Shown: one piece after another, positions 52,680-62,924 of the stretch
Position numbering within the stretch: position 1 is the stretch's first letter
Layout of the letters: every line of letters starts with the position of its first letter
Source of the DNA: Paenalcaligenes faecalis
GTDB lineage: Bacteria; Pseudomonadota; Gammaproteobacteria; Burkholderiales; Burkholderiaceae_B
Reading direction: 5' to 3'
Length of the DNA stretch: 64,000 bases
Assembly (NCBI RefSeq): GCF_027557445.1
Contig: NZ_CP106841.1
Span: 351,001-415,000, forward strand
Made by a program: the position numbers and the translations under genes
Notes under the pieces: model-generated
The model's input: only the letters and a program-made list of their open reading frames with translations
What the model was told of the DNA's origin: nothing
Database searches by the model: none

Positions 52680-53186
52680 TTAACGCTGGTAGTTGATGTC
52701 TGCACGGCGGTTCTCAGCGTAATCAGCTTCGGTATTGCCCATTGATTTTGGACGTTCTTTACCAAAACTGATGGCTTCGATCTGGCTTGCATTAACACCC
52801 ATAAGTGTCATTGTGCGAGCAACAGCTTCGGAGCGACGTTGGCCAAGGGCTAAGTTGTACTCAGCACCACCACGAGCATCAGCGTGACCTTCGACGCGGA
52901 TAGTTTGTTGGGGCTGATTGCGCAAGTAGTTAGAATGCATCTCTACGGTATTGCGGTATTGTTCAGCTACAACATAGCTATCAAAGTCGAAGTAGATCGA
53001 ACGCTGCTGGGCTAGAGGGCTTTGAGGGTTAAACGGATCCATAATCATGCCAGTGCTTGGATCAGTCAGGCCACCATTGCCGGTACCTGCGCCTGAAGCA
53101 GAATCGTCTAGGGGTACAGAACTACATGCGGCTAAAGCTAAAGCCAAAGATGCTACAGTAAAGCCTTTAAAAATGCGCGAGCTCAT
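52680..53186 (-). CDS. pal: Peptidoglycan-associated lipoprotein Pal
   Basis: 168 residues with a lipoprotein signal (LALAACSS, lipidated Cys about 21) and an OmpA-like domain (RSIYFDFDSYVV, then VEGHADARGGAEYNLALGQRR). Anchored in the outer membrane and binding peptidoglycan, it works with TolB. Confidence 0.96.
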   Translation of the reverse strand: MSSRIFKGFTVASLALALAACSSVPLDDSASGAGTGNGGLTDPSTGMIMDPFNPQSPLAQQRSIYFDFDSYVVAEQYRNTVEMHSNYLRNQPQQTIRVEGHADARGGAEYNLALGQRRSEAVARTMTLMGVNASQIEAISFGKERPKSMGNTEADYAENRRADINYQR

Positions 53187-53219
53187 TAGCGTTCCTTTAA
53201 AAAAGAGTCACACAGAAAG

Positions 53220-54536
53220 TTAGTTTGTAAATGGTCCCCAAGTCGGTTCACGAACTTTGCCGTTTAAGGACGACAGGGTTTGACGGACTCGTCCATCTAC
53301 TGATGTCACCGCGAGCACACTGCGCCCACCTTGTACAGAGCTATATAAAACTTGCATTCCGTTAGGAGCAAAGCTGGGTGATTGATCGTCGGGCCCTGTT
53401 GTTAGAAGCTGTTCATTTCCTGTGTGCATATCTTGGAGAGCGACGCGGTAAGCGCCATTCCTACGAGTTACATAGACAAGACTATTACCATCCGGAGCTA
53501 CCTCTGGTGAGATATTGTAACTTCCGTTAAAAGTAATACGACGAGCTTCGCCACCATTTAGGTCGACTTTATAGATTTGGGGATTGCCACCACGATCGCT
53601 TGTGAAAACCAAAGAACCACCATCTGGAGAGTAGGTGGGCTCTGTGTCAATCAGTGGTGAACGCATGACTCGACGCAAGCCTGAACCATCTGCATTGATG
53701 GTGTAGATTTGCGAGATGCCATCACGTGAAAGCACCACGGCTAGTTGGTTTCCGCTTGGGGCCCAGGTTGGAGCACTGTTGTTTCCTTTGAAGTTGGCAA
53801 CAGGTTCTCGTTTGCCTGTAGCAAGGGTCTGGACGTAGACCACAGGCTTGTCAGTTTCGAAGCTAACATAGGCAAGTTTAGATCCATCTGGGGACCAAGA
53901 AGGCGAAATAATGGAGCTCTTAGAGCGTAGCATTACTTGTGGGTTTTGACCGTCAGCATCTGCAATTTGTAACTCATGTGTGTCGCCCATTTGCAACACA
54001 TACGCGATTCGTGTTGAAAAAACACCACGTACACCCGTGATTTTTTCATAAATACGATCGGCGATACGGTGTGATAGACGGCGTAATTCTTTTTCACTGC
54101 CAGCAAAGGCAATACCATCCATTTCAACACGGTTTACGGCGTCAACTAAGCGGTAGGTAATATTGTATTGCCCACCTGATTGCGTGACGGAGCCATAAGC
54201 CATGTAATCAGCGCCACGATTGCGCCAGCTCTCATGATCGATGGCACTGTCTGCGTTCAGGTTCGCACCTGTCGCGTTTATCAATTGAAATTGGCCGGAA
54301 CGGCTTAAGTCTGCACGAATAATTTCGGCAATGGGCTGGGCAGCTGGATTGTTGGCAAAATCAGCCACCGCAATAGGGTATTGGGTAGCACCCACACCAG
54401 AAATATCGACACGCAGTTGAGCTTGTACGCTTTGGCTACACAACATAACGGTAGCAAAGGCCGCAGCCAATACACCCGCACCACGTAATGGACGTTTGGC
54501 GCGAGTCGCTTTAGCAGCGGAAATAGTTGCAGTCAT
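53220..54536 (-). CDS. tolB: Tol-Pal system protein TolB
   Basis: 438 residues from the ATG at 54536, which has AGGAGA in front; earlier in-frame starts lack one. Signal peptide (ending SVQA, then QLRVDISG), an N-terminal domain (to ~170) and a six-bladed beta-propeller (WSPDGSKLAYVS, WAPSGNQLAVVL, YSPDGGSLVFTSD). It is the periplasmic shuttle between TolA and Pal. Confidence 0.96.
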   Translation of the reverse strand: MTATISAAKATRAKRPLRGAGVLAAAFATVMLCSQSVQAQLRVDISGVGATQYPIAVADFANNPAAQPIAEIIRADLSRSGQFQLINATGANLNADSAIDHESWRNRGADYMAYGSVTQSGGQYNITYRLVDAVNRVEMDGIAFAGSEKELRRLSHRIADRIYEKITGVRGVFSTRIAYVLQMGDTHELQIADADGQNPQVMLRSKSSIISPSWSPDGSKLAYVSFETDKPVVYVQTLATGKREPVANFKGNNSAPTWAPSGNQLAVVLSRDGISQIYTINADGSGLRRVMRSPLIDTEPTYSPDGGSLVFTSDRGGNPQIYKVDLNGGEARRITFNGSYNISPEVAPDGNSLVYVTRRNGAYRVALQDMHTGNEQLLTTGPDDQSPSFAPNGMQVLYSSVQGGRSVLAVTSVDGRVRQTLSSLNGKVREPTWGPFTN

Positions 54537-54552
54537 TATGGCAATCTCCTGT

Positions 54553-55677
54553 TTAATCATACATACGGTACTCGCCATCAATATACGATGGGTAGCGGCC
54601 ATTGGTTGGTTTTGGGAAAGGCGAGCATTTGGCTATCCCTTTTTGTACCGCATCGTCAAATAGTGCAATACCTGAAGAGCGAGTGATGCGTACATTACGC
54701 ACAGAGCCATCAGGATTTAGGTCTACACGATATTGTAATGCAGGGTTGTTGCTTCCGTTACGAGGTGGTGTGTTGTAAACGACACGAGGACGTACACAAG
54801 CACGGACTTTAGCACCATAGCCATCATTCCCGCCGCTACCGCCTACTTGATTACGGTTGGCAGTACCTCCGGGGGCGCCAGCGACTTCTTGGCCAGCACC
54901 AAGCATGGCTGCACGGAAAGCATCCTCACGGGCTTTTTTGTCGGCCTCTGCCTTAGCAGCTGCCGCAGCTCTGGCTTTACGCTCAGCGTCTTCTTTAGCC
55001 TTTTTCTCGGCGTCCTCTTTGGCTTTACGCTCGGCGTCTTCACGGGCTTTTTTCTCAGCATCCGCTTTGGCTTTACGTTCAGCGTCTTCTTTAGCCTTTT
55101 TCTCGGCATCCGCTTTGGCTTTGCGCTCGGCGTCTTCACGGGCTTTTTTCTCTGCATCCGCTCTGGCTTTACGATCAGCGTCTTCTTTAGCCTTTTTCTC
55201 GGCGTCCTCTTTGGCTTTACGTTCAGCGTCTTCTCGGGCTTTTTTCTCTGCCTCGAGCCTTTCTTTTCGCTCTGCTTCTTGTTTTTCTTTACGTGCTTTT
55301 TCTAAGGCAATTTCCGGGTCCTCTGTAGGAGGGGGAGTTACCTTAGGTGGGGGTGGAGGCTCAGCTTTTGGGGTTGGCTCTGGCTCAGGCTCTGGCTTTA
55401 CTGGAGCAGCAACTTCAGGCTCAGGCGTTGGCTCAGGCTCGGCTTCGGGTTCCTCTGCAGGAACAGGCTCATCCATATTTTCAGCAACTGCCATTTCGCC
55501 TTCTGCCCAAAGTTCAATTTGAACGGGGTTGGGGGACTTAGGCGCCGTAATGAAGCCAAGTAGCAAAAGCAAGACGAGCGCGACGTGTAAAGCAATGGCA
55601 TACATCAATCCACGACGCTGCTCACGTTGCTCGGGCGTCATTACCTCATTCTGATCGTGGCGATTAAATAAACTCAT
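54553..55677 (-). CDS. tolA: Tol-Pal system protein TolA
   Basis: 374 residues: membrane anchor (about 26-44), a Pro/Glu-rich linker (to ~115), then a long charged helix made of near-perfect 8-to-12-residue units of the type KAREDAERKAKEDAEKKA (about 120-250) that spans the periplasm, and the C-terminal TonB-like domain (YRVDLNPDGSVRNVRI) that contacts TolB and Pal. The repeats are also near-identical in DNA and may vary in number. It lies between tolR and tolB. Confidence 0.95.
   Translation of the reverse strand: MSLFNRHDQNEVMTPEQREQRRGLMYAIALHVALVLLLLLGFITAPKSPNPVQIELWAEGEMAVAENMDEPVPAEEPEAEPEPTPEPEVAAPVKPEPEPEPTPKAEPPPPPKVTPPPTEDPEIALEKARKEKQEAERKERLEAEKKAREDAERKAKEDAEKKAKEDADRKARADAEKKAREDAERKAKADAEKKAKEDAERKAKADAEKKAREDAERKAKEDAEKKAKEDAERKARAAAAAKAEADKKAREDAFRAAMLGAGQEVAGAPGGTANRNQVGGSGGNDGYGAKVRACVRPRVVYNTPPRNGSNNPALQYRVDLNPDGSVRNVRITRSSGIALFDDAVQKGIAKCSPFPKPTNGRYPSYIDGEYRMYD
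54950..55260 (-). repeat. Tandem DNA repeats inside tolA
   Basis: Units of about 24-36 bases coding KA[K/R][E/A]DAE[K/R] recur around ten times with few changes. They produce several long antisense open frames (for example 54857-55522) that are shadows. Length variation by slippage is expected. Confidence 0.8.
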
Positions 55678-55690
55678 GCGTGCTTAACAA

Positions 55691-56125
55691 TTAATTGTCT
55701 GCTTTTTGGTTAACCAAAAAACCTAAGCGGGTAAAACCATTGCCTCGAAGCTGATCCATGATATCCATGACAGACGCATAGGGAACCTCACCGTCAGCAG
55801 CAATGACCACTGGGTTTTGATTGAGAGCGAGTGAGCGGACTTCAGCAATTAAACTTTCAGGGTTAATTGTTTGAAATTGAGCATCACCTTCGCGTAATCG
55901 AATGGCCATCTGGCCTTCTTTGTCAATTTGAACTTCGATAGGGGCTGCAGGGACTTCAGAGGCTTGGCCTACGGTAGGTAGGTCAATCAGCCCCGAAGTA
56001 ATCATGGGGGCTGTCACCATAAAAATCACTAGTAACACCAACATGACGTCGATATAAGGCACGACGTTGATTTCGTTTTTTAAACGACGGCTATTGCGTC
56101 TAGAGTTACCGCGTAACGAGGACAT
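55691..56125 (-). CDS. tolR: Tol-Pal system protein TolR
   Basis: 144 residues, ExbD/TolR family: basic N-terminus (NSRRLKNEINVVPYIDVMLVLLVIFMVT) with the conserved Asp in the single membrane helix that conducts protons, then a periplasmic beta domain. It forms the TolQ-TolR motor that energises TolA. It starts 3 bases after tolQ. Confidence 0.95.
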   Translation of the reverse strand: MSSLRGNSRRNSRRLKNEINVVPYIDVMLVLLVIFMVTAPMITSGLIDLPTVGQASEVPAAPIEVQIDKEGQMAIRLREGDAQFQTINPESLIAEVRSLALNQNPVVIAADGEVPYASVMDIMDQLRGNGFTRLGFLVNQKADN

Positions 56126-56128
56126 GGC

Positions 56129-56806
56129 TTATACCTGGCGTTGCAAGATGTTGAGAAACTCATCAACAAAACTTTCAAAGCGTGTTGCGATACGATCCAC
56201 TTCATTGGTGAAGCGGTTATAAGCAACCACCGCAGGAATCGCTGCAAATAGACCAATAGCCGTAGCGATTAGGGCTTCTGCAATCCCTGGAGCAACAGAG
56301 GCTAATGTTGCTGATTGAGCCCCGGATAGACCAATAAAAGCATGCATAATTCCCCATACCGTACCAAGTAGGCCAATGTAGGGGCTGACAGAGCCTGCTG
56401 AGGCGAGAAAGTTGAGTCTAGATTCCAGTTGGTCGAGTTCTCGCTGGAATGTGGCGCGCATTGCCCGACGAGGACCATCGAGCAGAGCCTCTCCTTTTTG
56501 ATTGGAGCGACGTGCCTTAATGAATTCCGACATACCGGACTCAAAAATGCGAGCTAGTGCACCATTTTCATCACGTCTGGATGCGATGGATTGTTGCAAC
56601 ATAGTTAGGTCTCCCCCCGTCCAGAAGTCATCTTCAAAACGACTTGTTTGTGCGAGAGTGCGCTTTAACGCGGCGCGTTTGCTAAATATATAGCTCCACG
56701 ACACGATAGATATACCAACAAGGATTAACATCACGAGTTGTACGGGGATACTGGCCTCTAAAAGGAGGCGGATTAGCGATAGGTCGCTGCTTGCTTGCAT
56801 GGTCAA
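56129..56806 (-). CDS. tolQ: Tol-Pal system protein TolQ
   Basis: 225 residues, MotA/TolQ/ExbB family with three membrane segments (about 18-36, 134-155 and 170-192) and the conserved GLLGTVWGIMHAF loop and IGLFAAIPAVVAYN. It is the stator of the Tol motor in the inner membrane. Its start overlaps the stop of ybgC by 4 bases. Confidence 0.95.
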   Translation of the reverse strand: MTMQASSDLSLIRLLLEASIPVQLVMLILVGISIVSWSYIFSKRAALKRTLAQTSRFEDDFWTGGDLTMLQQSIASRRDENGALARIFESGMSEFIKARRSNQKGEALLDGPRRAMRATFQRELDQLESRLNFLASAGSVSPYIGLLGTVWGIMHAFIGLSGAQSATLASVAPGIAEALIATAIGLFAAIPAVVAYNRFTNEVDRIATRFESFVDEFLNILQRQV

Positions 56807-57228
56807 TCCTGAGCGTTTTCCAAAATTGATCGAAGGTTGGAGTTAATTTTAGCGGCACGCATCGTGTTGGCATCAACACTTACTACCACAATAGAGCTTT
56901 GGCACAATAAATCATCGTCGCGCCAGGCTTCTTGAGCAAAATGTACTGAAGCCCCTCCTATATGGGTGATTCGACTACGAATATCAAGTAAATCATCTAG
57001 CTTGGCTGATTTTATGTACTCAATATCTGCTCGTTTCACCACAAAGAGTTGCTGTTCGGATTGCGCCATCTGGGATTGATGAATGCCAAGGCGGCGTAGC
57101 CATTCCGTACGAGCGCGTTCAAAAAACTTAAGATAATTAGCGTAAAAAACGATACCACCTGCATCGGTGTCTTCGTAATATACGCGAATCTGAAGCTGAT
57201 TAGCATTTTGACTCATTTCAGTTGGCAT
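56803..57228 (-). CDS. ybgC: YbgC-family acyl-CoA thioesterase
   Basis: 141 residues (an ATG 12 bases downstream is also possible). Hot-dog fold with the YbgC active-site motif YYEDTDAGGIVFYANYLKF and FFERARTEWLRR. It hydrolyses short- or long-chain acyl-CoA/ACP and is the usual first gene of tol-pal. The overlap with tolQ makes one operon running to pal. Confidence 0.94.
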   Translation of the reverse strand: MPTEMSQNANQLQIRVYYEDTDAGGIVFYANYLKFFERARTEWLRRLGIHQSQMAQSEQQLFVVKRADIEYIKSAKLDDLLDIRSRITHIGGASVHFAQEAWRDDDLLCQSSIVVVSVDANTMRAAKINSNLRSILENAQD

Positions 57229-57306
57229 GTCTTTGTAAATAATGTGAAGAAATGCAGTCGGCCTGTTAATGGTTAAGTAACGGGCCGCTGTGATTTTTAC
57301 CTATTC

Positions 57307-59043
57307 TTACAGGTGTTGTAGGGCCTGATTAAGATAGTCGCAGGCGTCAGAGGTAGTCACTTTTTCATTATGACCATCACGACGATTTTGAATCTCTACG
57401 ATACCCTCTTTTAAGCCTCGATCACCAACAGTGACGCGTAAAGGTACTCCAATGAGTTCCCAGTCGGCGAACATCACACCCGGGCGCACATCGCGATCAT
57501 CGAGAATAACATCAACACCTTTGGCTTTTAACTCGGTATACAACGCCGTCGCAGCCTGTTGGACAGTTTCACTTTTGTGCCAATTTAACGCACAAATAAC
57601 GACTTCAAAAGGAGCCAAGGCACGAGGCCAAATGATTCCTTTCTCATCGTGATTTTGCTCAACGGCAGCCGCCGCAATACGACTTACACCAATACCATAA
57701 CAACCCATTTGAATAAGAGCTGGCTTACCATCTGTATCTAAATAAGTGGCTTGTAGTTTTTTTGAGTAGGTATCACCCAAAAAGAAAACATGACCTACCT
57801 CAATGCCTCGCTGTATGGCGAGTGTGCCAGTGCCGGTAGGGTCAGGGTCACCCGCAACCACATTGCGTAAATCAGCAACGTGGGCTTCGGGTAGATCTCG
57901 ATTCCAGTTAACACCACTAAAGTGGAAACCGGCTTCGTTTGCCCCACAGATGAAATCACTCATATTAGCAACGGTACTATCCGCGATAATAGCGACTTTA
58001 TCAGATAGGCCTACTGGGCCTAAGTAGCCTGGAATACAACCAAAATGTGACGTGATTTCTTCTTCGGTTGCTAAACGATACCCATGTTCAAATCCAGCAA
58101 GCTTGCCGACTTTGACTTCATTGAGCTCATGGTCACCACGAATTAAAAGTAGCCAGATTTTGACGTCAGTTTGATCTTGATGAGGATCCGTTGCTAGGAC
58201 TACCGCCTTAACTGTATCGCTCAGTGGACGATTCAATTGTTCTGCTACAAGCTCACACTTAATCGCATTCGGTGTAGATATTTTTTCTAATTGAGCTTGA
58301 GGTGCTTGACGCTCTGCAATTAAGCAGGGAGCTTGTGCTAGTTCGATGTTAGCCGCGTAGTCTGAGTCAGGGTTGTAGACGATCTCATCCTCTCCTGTAT
58401 CGGCAATCACTTGGAACTCGTGACTACGTGAACCACCAATAGAGCCGGTATCGGCTGCCACGGCTCGGAAAGTCAAACCTAAACGCTCAAAAATCCGCAT
58501 ATAGGCCGCATACATAATGTCGTAGCTCTTTTGTGCTGATTCCTCATCACGATCAAAGGAGTAAGCGTCCTTCATGGTGAACTCACGGCCACGCATTAAT
58601 CCAAATCGAGGGCGGCGCTCATCACGAAACTTAGTTTGAATGTGATAGAAATTGACCGGTAATTGGCGCCAGCTATGAATTTCATTACGCACAATGTCTG
58701 TAACGACTTCTTCGGATGTGGGCTGCAGAACAAAGTCGCGTTGATGGCGATCTTTTATTCGTAGTAATTCGGCACCATATTCATCCCAGCGGCCTGTTTC
58801 TTGCCAAAGTTCAGCAGGCTGAACCACTGGCATAAGCAGTTCTAGTGCGCCAGAGTTATCCATTTCTTCGCGTACGATCTGTTCAATTTTCCGTAGTACC
58901 TTCAGGCCCAAAGGCATATAGGTATAAACGCCGCCAGCAATACGGCGAATCATGCCTGCTCGAGTCATGAGTTGATGGCTGGCAATTTCGGCTTCAGCGG
59001 GAGCTTCTTTTAGTGTGTTTATATGATAGTGGCTTGCATGCAT
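57307..59043 (-). CDS. proS: Prolyl-tRNA synthetase (bacterial type)
   Basis: 578 residues, long bacterial form with an inserted editing domain (about 235-400) that removes mischarged alanine. Class II motifs: the N-terminal [15 protein letters not shown], motif 2 around [17 protein letters not shown], and motif 3 [14 protein letters not shown]. It charges tRNA-Pro. It is divergent from rppH and upstream of ybgC, with a weak hairpin near 57270 between them. Confidence 0.97.
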   Translation of the reverse strand: MHASHYHINTLKEAPAEAEIASHQLMTRAGMIRRIAGGVYTYMPLGLKVLRKIEQIVREEMDNSGALELLMPVVQPAELWQETGRWDEYGAELLRIKDRHQRDFVLQPTSEEVVTDIVRNEIHSWRQLPVNFYHIQTKFRDERRPRFGLMRGREFTMKDAYSFDRDEESAQKSYDIMYAAYMRIFERLGLTFRAVAADTGSIGGSRSHEFQVIADTGEDEIVYNPDSDYAANIELAQAPCLIAERQAPQAQLEKISTPNAIKCELVAEQLNRPLSDTVKAVVLATDPHQDQTDVKIWLLLIRGDHELNEVKVGKLAGFEHGYRLATEEEITSHFGCIPGYLGPVGLSDKVAIIADSTVANMSDFICGANEAGFHFSGVNWNRDLPEAHVADLRNVVAGDPDPTGTGTLAIQRGIEVGHVFFLGDTYSKKLQATYLDTDGKPALIQMGCYGIGVSRIAAAAVEQNHDEKGIIWPRALAPFEVVICALNWHKSETVQQAATALYTELKAKGVDVILDDRDVRPGVMFADWELIGVPLRVTVGDRGLKEGIVEIQNRRDGHNEKVTTSDACDYLNQALQHL

Positions 59044-59105
59044 GGTATGGAACTCAACTGGTACGTATAATCTAACTAATTATATTGAAATTATAGAGGT
59101 GGCCT

Positions 59106-59666
59106 ATGTTAGATCGAGAAGGCTACCGTCCAAATGTAGGGATCATTCTTGTAAATCGCAAGAACGAGGTGTTCTGGGGTAAACGTATTAGGGAACATGC
59201 TTGGCAATTTCCTCAAGGCGGAATCCGACAAGGTGAAAGTCCTGTACAGGCTATGTATCGAGAACTTCACGAAGAGGTCGGCTTATTACCTGAACATGTT
59301 CACATTTTAGGACGGACTCGAGACTGGTTGCGTTATAACGTTCCCAATCATTTTGTACGGCGCGAGTCTCGCGGCCATTATAAAGGGCAAAAGCAAATTT
59401 GGTTTTTGCTTCGTATGGTCGGCAGAGATAGCGACGTCAGTCTACGCGCAACATCAGCTCCAGAGTTTGATGCGTGGCGTTGGAGTGATTATTGGGTGCC
59501 GTTAGATGCCGTAATTGATTTTAAACGAGAAGTCTATTTTCAGGCACTGAATGAATTATCTGTGCACATATTCAGACACCGCCAAGAAACTCGTTTTTTA
59601 CGTCAACGCAGTTATGCGACTCAGCGCTTGCATCATAAAGACATTAACTTAACACCTAATAACTAG
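59106..59666 (+). CDS. rppH: RNA pyrophosphohydrolase RppH
   Basis: 186 residues: [17 protein letters not shown] at the start, a perfect Nudix box ([20 protein letters not shown], then VG), and [12 protein letters not shown]. It removes pyrophosphate from the 5' end of mRNAs and so triggers their decay. The divergent proS-rppH pair is typical of betaproteobacteria. Confidence 0.95.
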   Translation: MLDREGYRPNVGIILVNRKNEVFWGKRIREHAWQFPQGGIRQGESPVQAMYRELHEEVGLLPEHVHILGRTRDWLRYNVPNHFVRRESRGHYKGQKQIWFLLRMVGRDSDVSLRATSAPEFDAWRWSDYWVPLDAVIDFKREVYFQALNELSVHIFRHRQETRFLRQRSYATQRLHHKDINLTPNN

Positions 59667-59757
59667 GAAATCATAGCCCTATGCGACGACATAGGGTTAT
59701 GATGGTTATGTTTTATTTATTTACCCACTATTGGGTTCACCACTTACGATATTGCCT

Positions 59758-60186
59758 ATGCTGCAGGATCTTGATCAATTAGCCAATCGCATTAGTCGTT
59801 TGGTGTCATACTCAGAGCGTCTCAAAACCGAACGCTCAGAACTCTTATCGCGTGTAAAATTACTCGAACAAGAGCGAACTACACTACGTGACCAGTTGGG
59901 TTCGCAACAGGCCGAGTATGCCAATATGGCTGAAATAGTCACCAGACATCAGCAAGACATGGAAACCGCACGACGTATGGCCGAAGAGGCTCAAGAGTCA
60001 CTTTATGCAGAACTCATTCAACAGCAGGATGAGCTAAATAGTCTTAAAAACCGTCTGCAGCAAAGTGAATCTAAAGCGCATGTTTTAGAACGGGCTGCCA
60101 CAGAGGCGCGCGATCATGTCGCACACCTCTTAGCACGTTTACCAGGTGGTGATGTGATTCAGCCTACGAACAACACGCAGGATTAA
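59758..60186 (+). CDS. Coiled-coil protein upstream of zapA
   Basis: 142 residues from ATG 59758 (LQDLDQLANRISRLVSY). The whole chain to ~120 is a heptad coiled coil (RVKLLEQERTTLRDQLGSQQ), with no signal peptide. Its place directly before zapA (2 bases) suggests a ZapB- or TIGR02449-like division factor that bundles with ZapA at the Z-ring; the assignment is by context and predicted structure only. Confidence 0.75.
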   Translation: MLQDLDQLANRISRLVSYSERLKTERSELLSRVKLLEQERTTLRDQLGSQQAEYANMAEIVTRHQQDMETARRMAEEAQESLYAELIQQQDELNSLKNRLQQSESKAHVLERAATEARDHVAHLLARLPGGDVIQPTNNTQD

Positions 60187-60188
60187 TT

Positions 60189-60503
60189 ATGGAACGTTTA
60201 GATATTAGCTTGCTTGGGCGTGAATACATGTTGGCGTGTCCGCCTTCAGAAAAAACCAAACTACTTGATGCCGTTCACCATGTGGGTCAACACATGGAGC
60301 GCATTAAGGATGCAGGACGTACCAGCGGTAACGAACGCATTGCTGTAATGGCTGCTATTCAAATTGCCGTTGAATTATTGTCTATGAAAGCGCCTGATGG
60401 CCCCATGAGTAATGTTGCTTTAGGTGATTTCAAGCGTAAAATGGATGACATGCATAAATTAATGGATACGGTCTTAGGTCCGGCTGATAATTTAAATCGC
60501 TAA
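60189..60503 (+). CDS. zapA: Cell division protein ZapA
   Basis: 104 residues with the ZapA start (ERLDISLLGREYMLACP), a globular N-domain and a C-terminal helix (about 45-100) for dimerisation. It crosslinks FtsZ filaments. It is followed by the 6S RNA gene, the standard zapA-ssrS arrangement. Confidence 0.92.
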   Translation: MERLDISLLGREYMLACPPSEKTKLLDAVHHVGQHMERIKDAGRTSGNERIAVMAAIQIAVELLSMKAPDGPMSNVALGDFKRKMDDMHKLMDTVLGPADNLNR

Positions 60504-60544
60504 TGAATTCTTACAGCATCTGTTAAACTAATGCTGTAGTATTG

Positions 60545-60744
60545 CTTAAGTCCCTGCCGTGTGCGAGACGTGGCCATATATTCCTTGAACCAATGCTTAT
60601 GGCATTTAGGTTGCTGGATTAACAAGCAGGAGTGCTTCGCTACTTCGTTTAGCGAACCCGAAACTTGTTTGATAGCAACCACCTTGTGAACCCTCGGTTC
60701 CCAGGATGCCGGCCTTGACGCCACAGGTGGGGCAACCCTTTCTA
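60545..60744 (+). ncRNA. ssrS: 6S RNA
   Basis: A ~200-base non-coding gene between zapA and a terminator. The ends can pair (TTGC...CCCTGCCGTGTG near 60542-60562 with CACAGGTGGGGCAA near 60723-60735), leaving the large open central bulge that mimics a promoter for RNA polymerase holoenzyme, which 6S RNA sequesters in stationary phase. The call rests on position after zapA, size and fold; exact ends are approximate. Confidence 0.75.
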
Positions 60745-60772
60745 AAGCCGGCTTTATGCCGGCTTTTTCTTT
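60745..60772 (+). terminator. Terminator of 6S RNA
   Basis: AAGCCGGC and GCCGGCTT form an 8-bp stem around five bases, followed by TTTTCTTT. It lies just before the Shine-Dalgarno of the SIMPL gene. Confidence 0.85.
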
Positions 60773-60785
60773 GGAGTTTTTCTCT

Positions 60786-61511
60786 ATGCGTACTGCTTTA
60801 TTATCCCGTTCTGTTTTGGCTGCCTTTTTGATGTTACCGCTAACCCAGGTACTGGCGGATGAGGCTAAGGAATTAAAAGGTCCCGTGTTACACCTAGAGG
60901 CTCAGGCTTATACCGAGGTTGAGCAAGACACCGTTGTTATTACCTTACAAGCGACTCGTCAGAGCAGTGAGCAAGCGATAGTTACTAAAGAGTTATCAGA
61001 AACAGTCTCAGCAATTTTGAAAGACGCTAAAGGGCAAGACGTAGTTAAAGTAAGTAGTGGTAATTATTATGTGCGCCCACAGCATGATAAGGACGGTAAG
61101 GTGACAGCGTGGATAGGGCAATCACAATTATTGCTTGAGTCAACCAATATGCCTGCCGCCTCAGAATTAGCTGCAAAATATCAAGATAAAATGCCAGTGG
61201 CAAACGTGAGTTTTACGGTCTCTAAGCAGGCGCGTAATGCTGCAGAGAAAGACTTGATGACAGAGGCTGCTAAGGCGTTTAGACAACGGGCCCAAGCCAT
61301 GTCTACTGCCTTAGGCTATGGCTCTTTTCAGATTAAAGAGGTGCATTTAGGGGGTAGTGGCGCCGTATATCGCAGCCCTAAATCCTATCGTAGCGAAATG
61401 GTGATGATGTCGGCAGCGCCATCGATGGCGGATGCGCTGCCCATTGATAGTGGTACTGAGGATGTTACTTTGAGCTTGAATGGTTCGATTTATTTGCTTG
61501 ATAAAAAATAA
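60786..61511 (+). CDS. Periplasmic SIMPL-domain protein (DUF541)
   Basis: 241 residues from ATG 60786 (upstream TTTGGAG). Signal peptide (ending TQVLA, then DEAKELKGP), then the SIMPL fold: [29 protein letters not shown], and [14 protein letters not shown]. The family includes Oxidative-stress-defence-like proteins of uncertain function. Its last 47 bases overlap the end of convergent lgt. Confidence 0.83.
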   Translation: MRTALLSRSVLAAFLMLPLTQVLADEAKELKGPVLHLEAQAYTEVEQDTVVITLQATRQSSEQAIVTKELSETVSAILKDAKGQDVVKVSSGNYYVRPQHDKDGKVTAWIGQSQLLLESTNMPAASELAAKYQDKMPVANVSFTVSKQARNAAEKDLMTEAAKAFRQRAQAMSTALGYGSFQIKEVHLGGSGAVYRSPKSYRSEMVMMSAAPSMADALPIDSGTEDVTLSLNGSIYLLDKK

Positions 61512-62265
61512 TCGCGCCCAAGAGCATCATTGGCAATGAAAGCAGCTGTCCCATTGACAGCTGCGCCCAAAGTAAGCCTAAAAAGGCATCAGGCTCACGG
61601 CTAAACTCAGCAATAAATCTAAATAGACCATAACCCATTAAAAATAAGCCACTAACCTGTCCTTGAGGACGGGGCTTGGCAGAAAAAAACCATAAGATTA
61701 AGAATAAGCTAATTCCCTCTAGGCCCATTTGATAAAGCTGAGAGGGGTGGCGTGCGAGTCCATCCATAGCTTGTGGGAACACCATTCCCCACGGTAGATC
61801 TGTAGTCCGACCCCATAGTTCGCCATTTATAAAGTTTCCAAGTCTACCCGCTGCTAAACCTAAGGGAATTAACGGTGCTAAGAAATCTCCTAGAGCAAAA
61901 AAAGGGATATGACGACGATGACTAAACCACGCCAAAACGGCTAGAACGCCAAGTAAGCCACCGTGAAAAGCCATGCCGCCTTCCCAGACATAGACTATTT
62001 TTAGCCAGTTTTGAGGTTGAAGGTAGTAGTCAGGCTGATAAAAAAAGGTATATCCAAGACGTCCGCCTACGACTACGCCTAGAACGCAGTAGAAAATTAG
62101 GTCTTCTAGTCCTTTTTTATCTATAGGTGCAAGTCCTTGGTTGATTCGACGATTTCCCAATAACCAAACAAGCGTAAAACCAACTAAATACATAAGGCCG
62201 TACCAATGTATAGCTAGTGGCCCTAGTTGTAAGGCGATGGGGTCAAACTGAGGGTGGTGTAACAT
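61465..62265 (-). CDS. lgt: Prolipoprotein diacylglyceryl transferase
   Basis: 266 residues with about seven membrane segments, the signature [27 protein letters not shown] and [12 protein letters not shown]. It transfers diacylglycerol from phosphatidylglycerol to the lipobox cysteine of prolipoproteins, the first step of lipoprotein maturation. The 47-base tail-to-tail overlap with the SIMPL gene is long for unrelated genes. Confidence 0.95.
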   Translation of the reverse strand: MLHHPQFDPIALQLGPLAIHWYGLMYLVGFTLVWLLGNRRINQGLAPIDKKGLEDLIFYCVLGVVVGGRLGYTFFYQPDYYLQPQNWLKIVYVWEGGMAFHGGLLGVLAVLAWFSHRRHIPFFALGDFLAPLIPLGLAAGRLGNFINGELWGRTTDLPWGMVFPQAMDGLARHPSQLYQMGLEGISLFLILWFFSAKPRPQGQVSGLFLMGYGLFRFIAEFSREPDAFLGLLWAQLSMGQLLSLPMMLLGAIIFYQANKSNHSSSK

Positions 62266-62385
62266 AGGTATTCGTCCTACCGTATAAATACTAAATAGCG
62301 TGATAGTGGCGCTAGCGTTAAGCTGATGTTTTGGAACGCACAGCGTAATAATAGAGTTATCAGATCATACACAAAAGGAGTCTAT

Positions 62386-62922
62386 ATGACTGCGGCAGTT
62401 TTATTCGGAGCCGGGTGCTTCTGGTGTGCAGAGCCTGCCTTTGCTGCGCTAAAAGGGGTGACGTTTGTGCACCCTGGTTACAGCGGTGGTAAAACACACT
62501 ACCCAACCTATGAACAGGTATGTAATCAAGACACCGGCCACATAGAGGTTGTGCAAGTACGTTATGATGCTGAGAAAATTAGCTTTGATACCTTACTTGA
62601 GGTTTTCTTTTCGCTACATGACCCTACTACACTAAACAGACAGGGGAATGACATAGGTCCTCAGTATGCTTCTGCTATTTTTTATACAACAAAATTACAG
62701 CTACAGCAGGCGAAAGAGTACATCGAAAACTTAGAGAAAAAGTTGCAAAAGCCGATTGTGACGCGCTTGCTCCCCGCAGAGGTTTTTTGGCCTGCAGAGC
62801 ATGAGCATTTTGGTTACTACATGAATAACCTCAATGCTCCTTATAGTTTGGCTGTTATTCAGCCAAAACTACGTGAGTTTGCTCGTACTTATAAGGCATT
62901 AATTAAAGACCACGGGGAATAA
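62386..62922 (+). CDS. msrA: Peptide methionine sulfoxide reductase MsrA
   Basis: 178 residues from ATG 62386, preceded by AAAGGAG; a longer in-frame start is not supported. The active-site GAGCFWCAEP (Cys11) and HPGYSGGKT, then HDPTTLNRQGNDIGPQY, define MsrA. It reduces methionine-S-sulfoxide in proteins. It has a family-typical length without an MsrB fusion, and is convergent with the next gene. Confidence 0.95.
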   Translation: MTAAVLFGAGCFWCAEPAFAALKGVTFVHPGYSGGKTHYPTYEQVCNQDTGHIEVVQVRYDAEKISFDTLLEVFFSLHDPTTLNRQGNDIGPQYASAIFYTTKLQLQQAKEYIENLEKKLQKPIVTRLLPAEVFWPAEHEHFGYYMNNLNAPYSLAVIQPKLREFARTYKALIKDHGE

Positions 62923-62924
62923 GA

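Noticed and set aside
54857..55522. A 221-residue open frame antisense to tolA, plus other plus-strand frames there
   Set aside because: They arise from the Lys/Ala/Glu/Asp-rich tandem repeats of tolA read backwards; composition is Ala/Ser/Phe-only low complexity.
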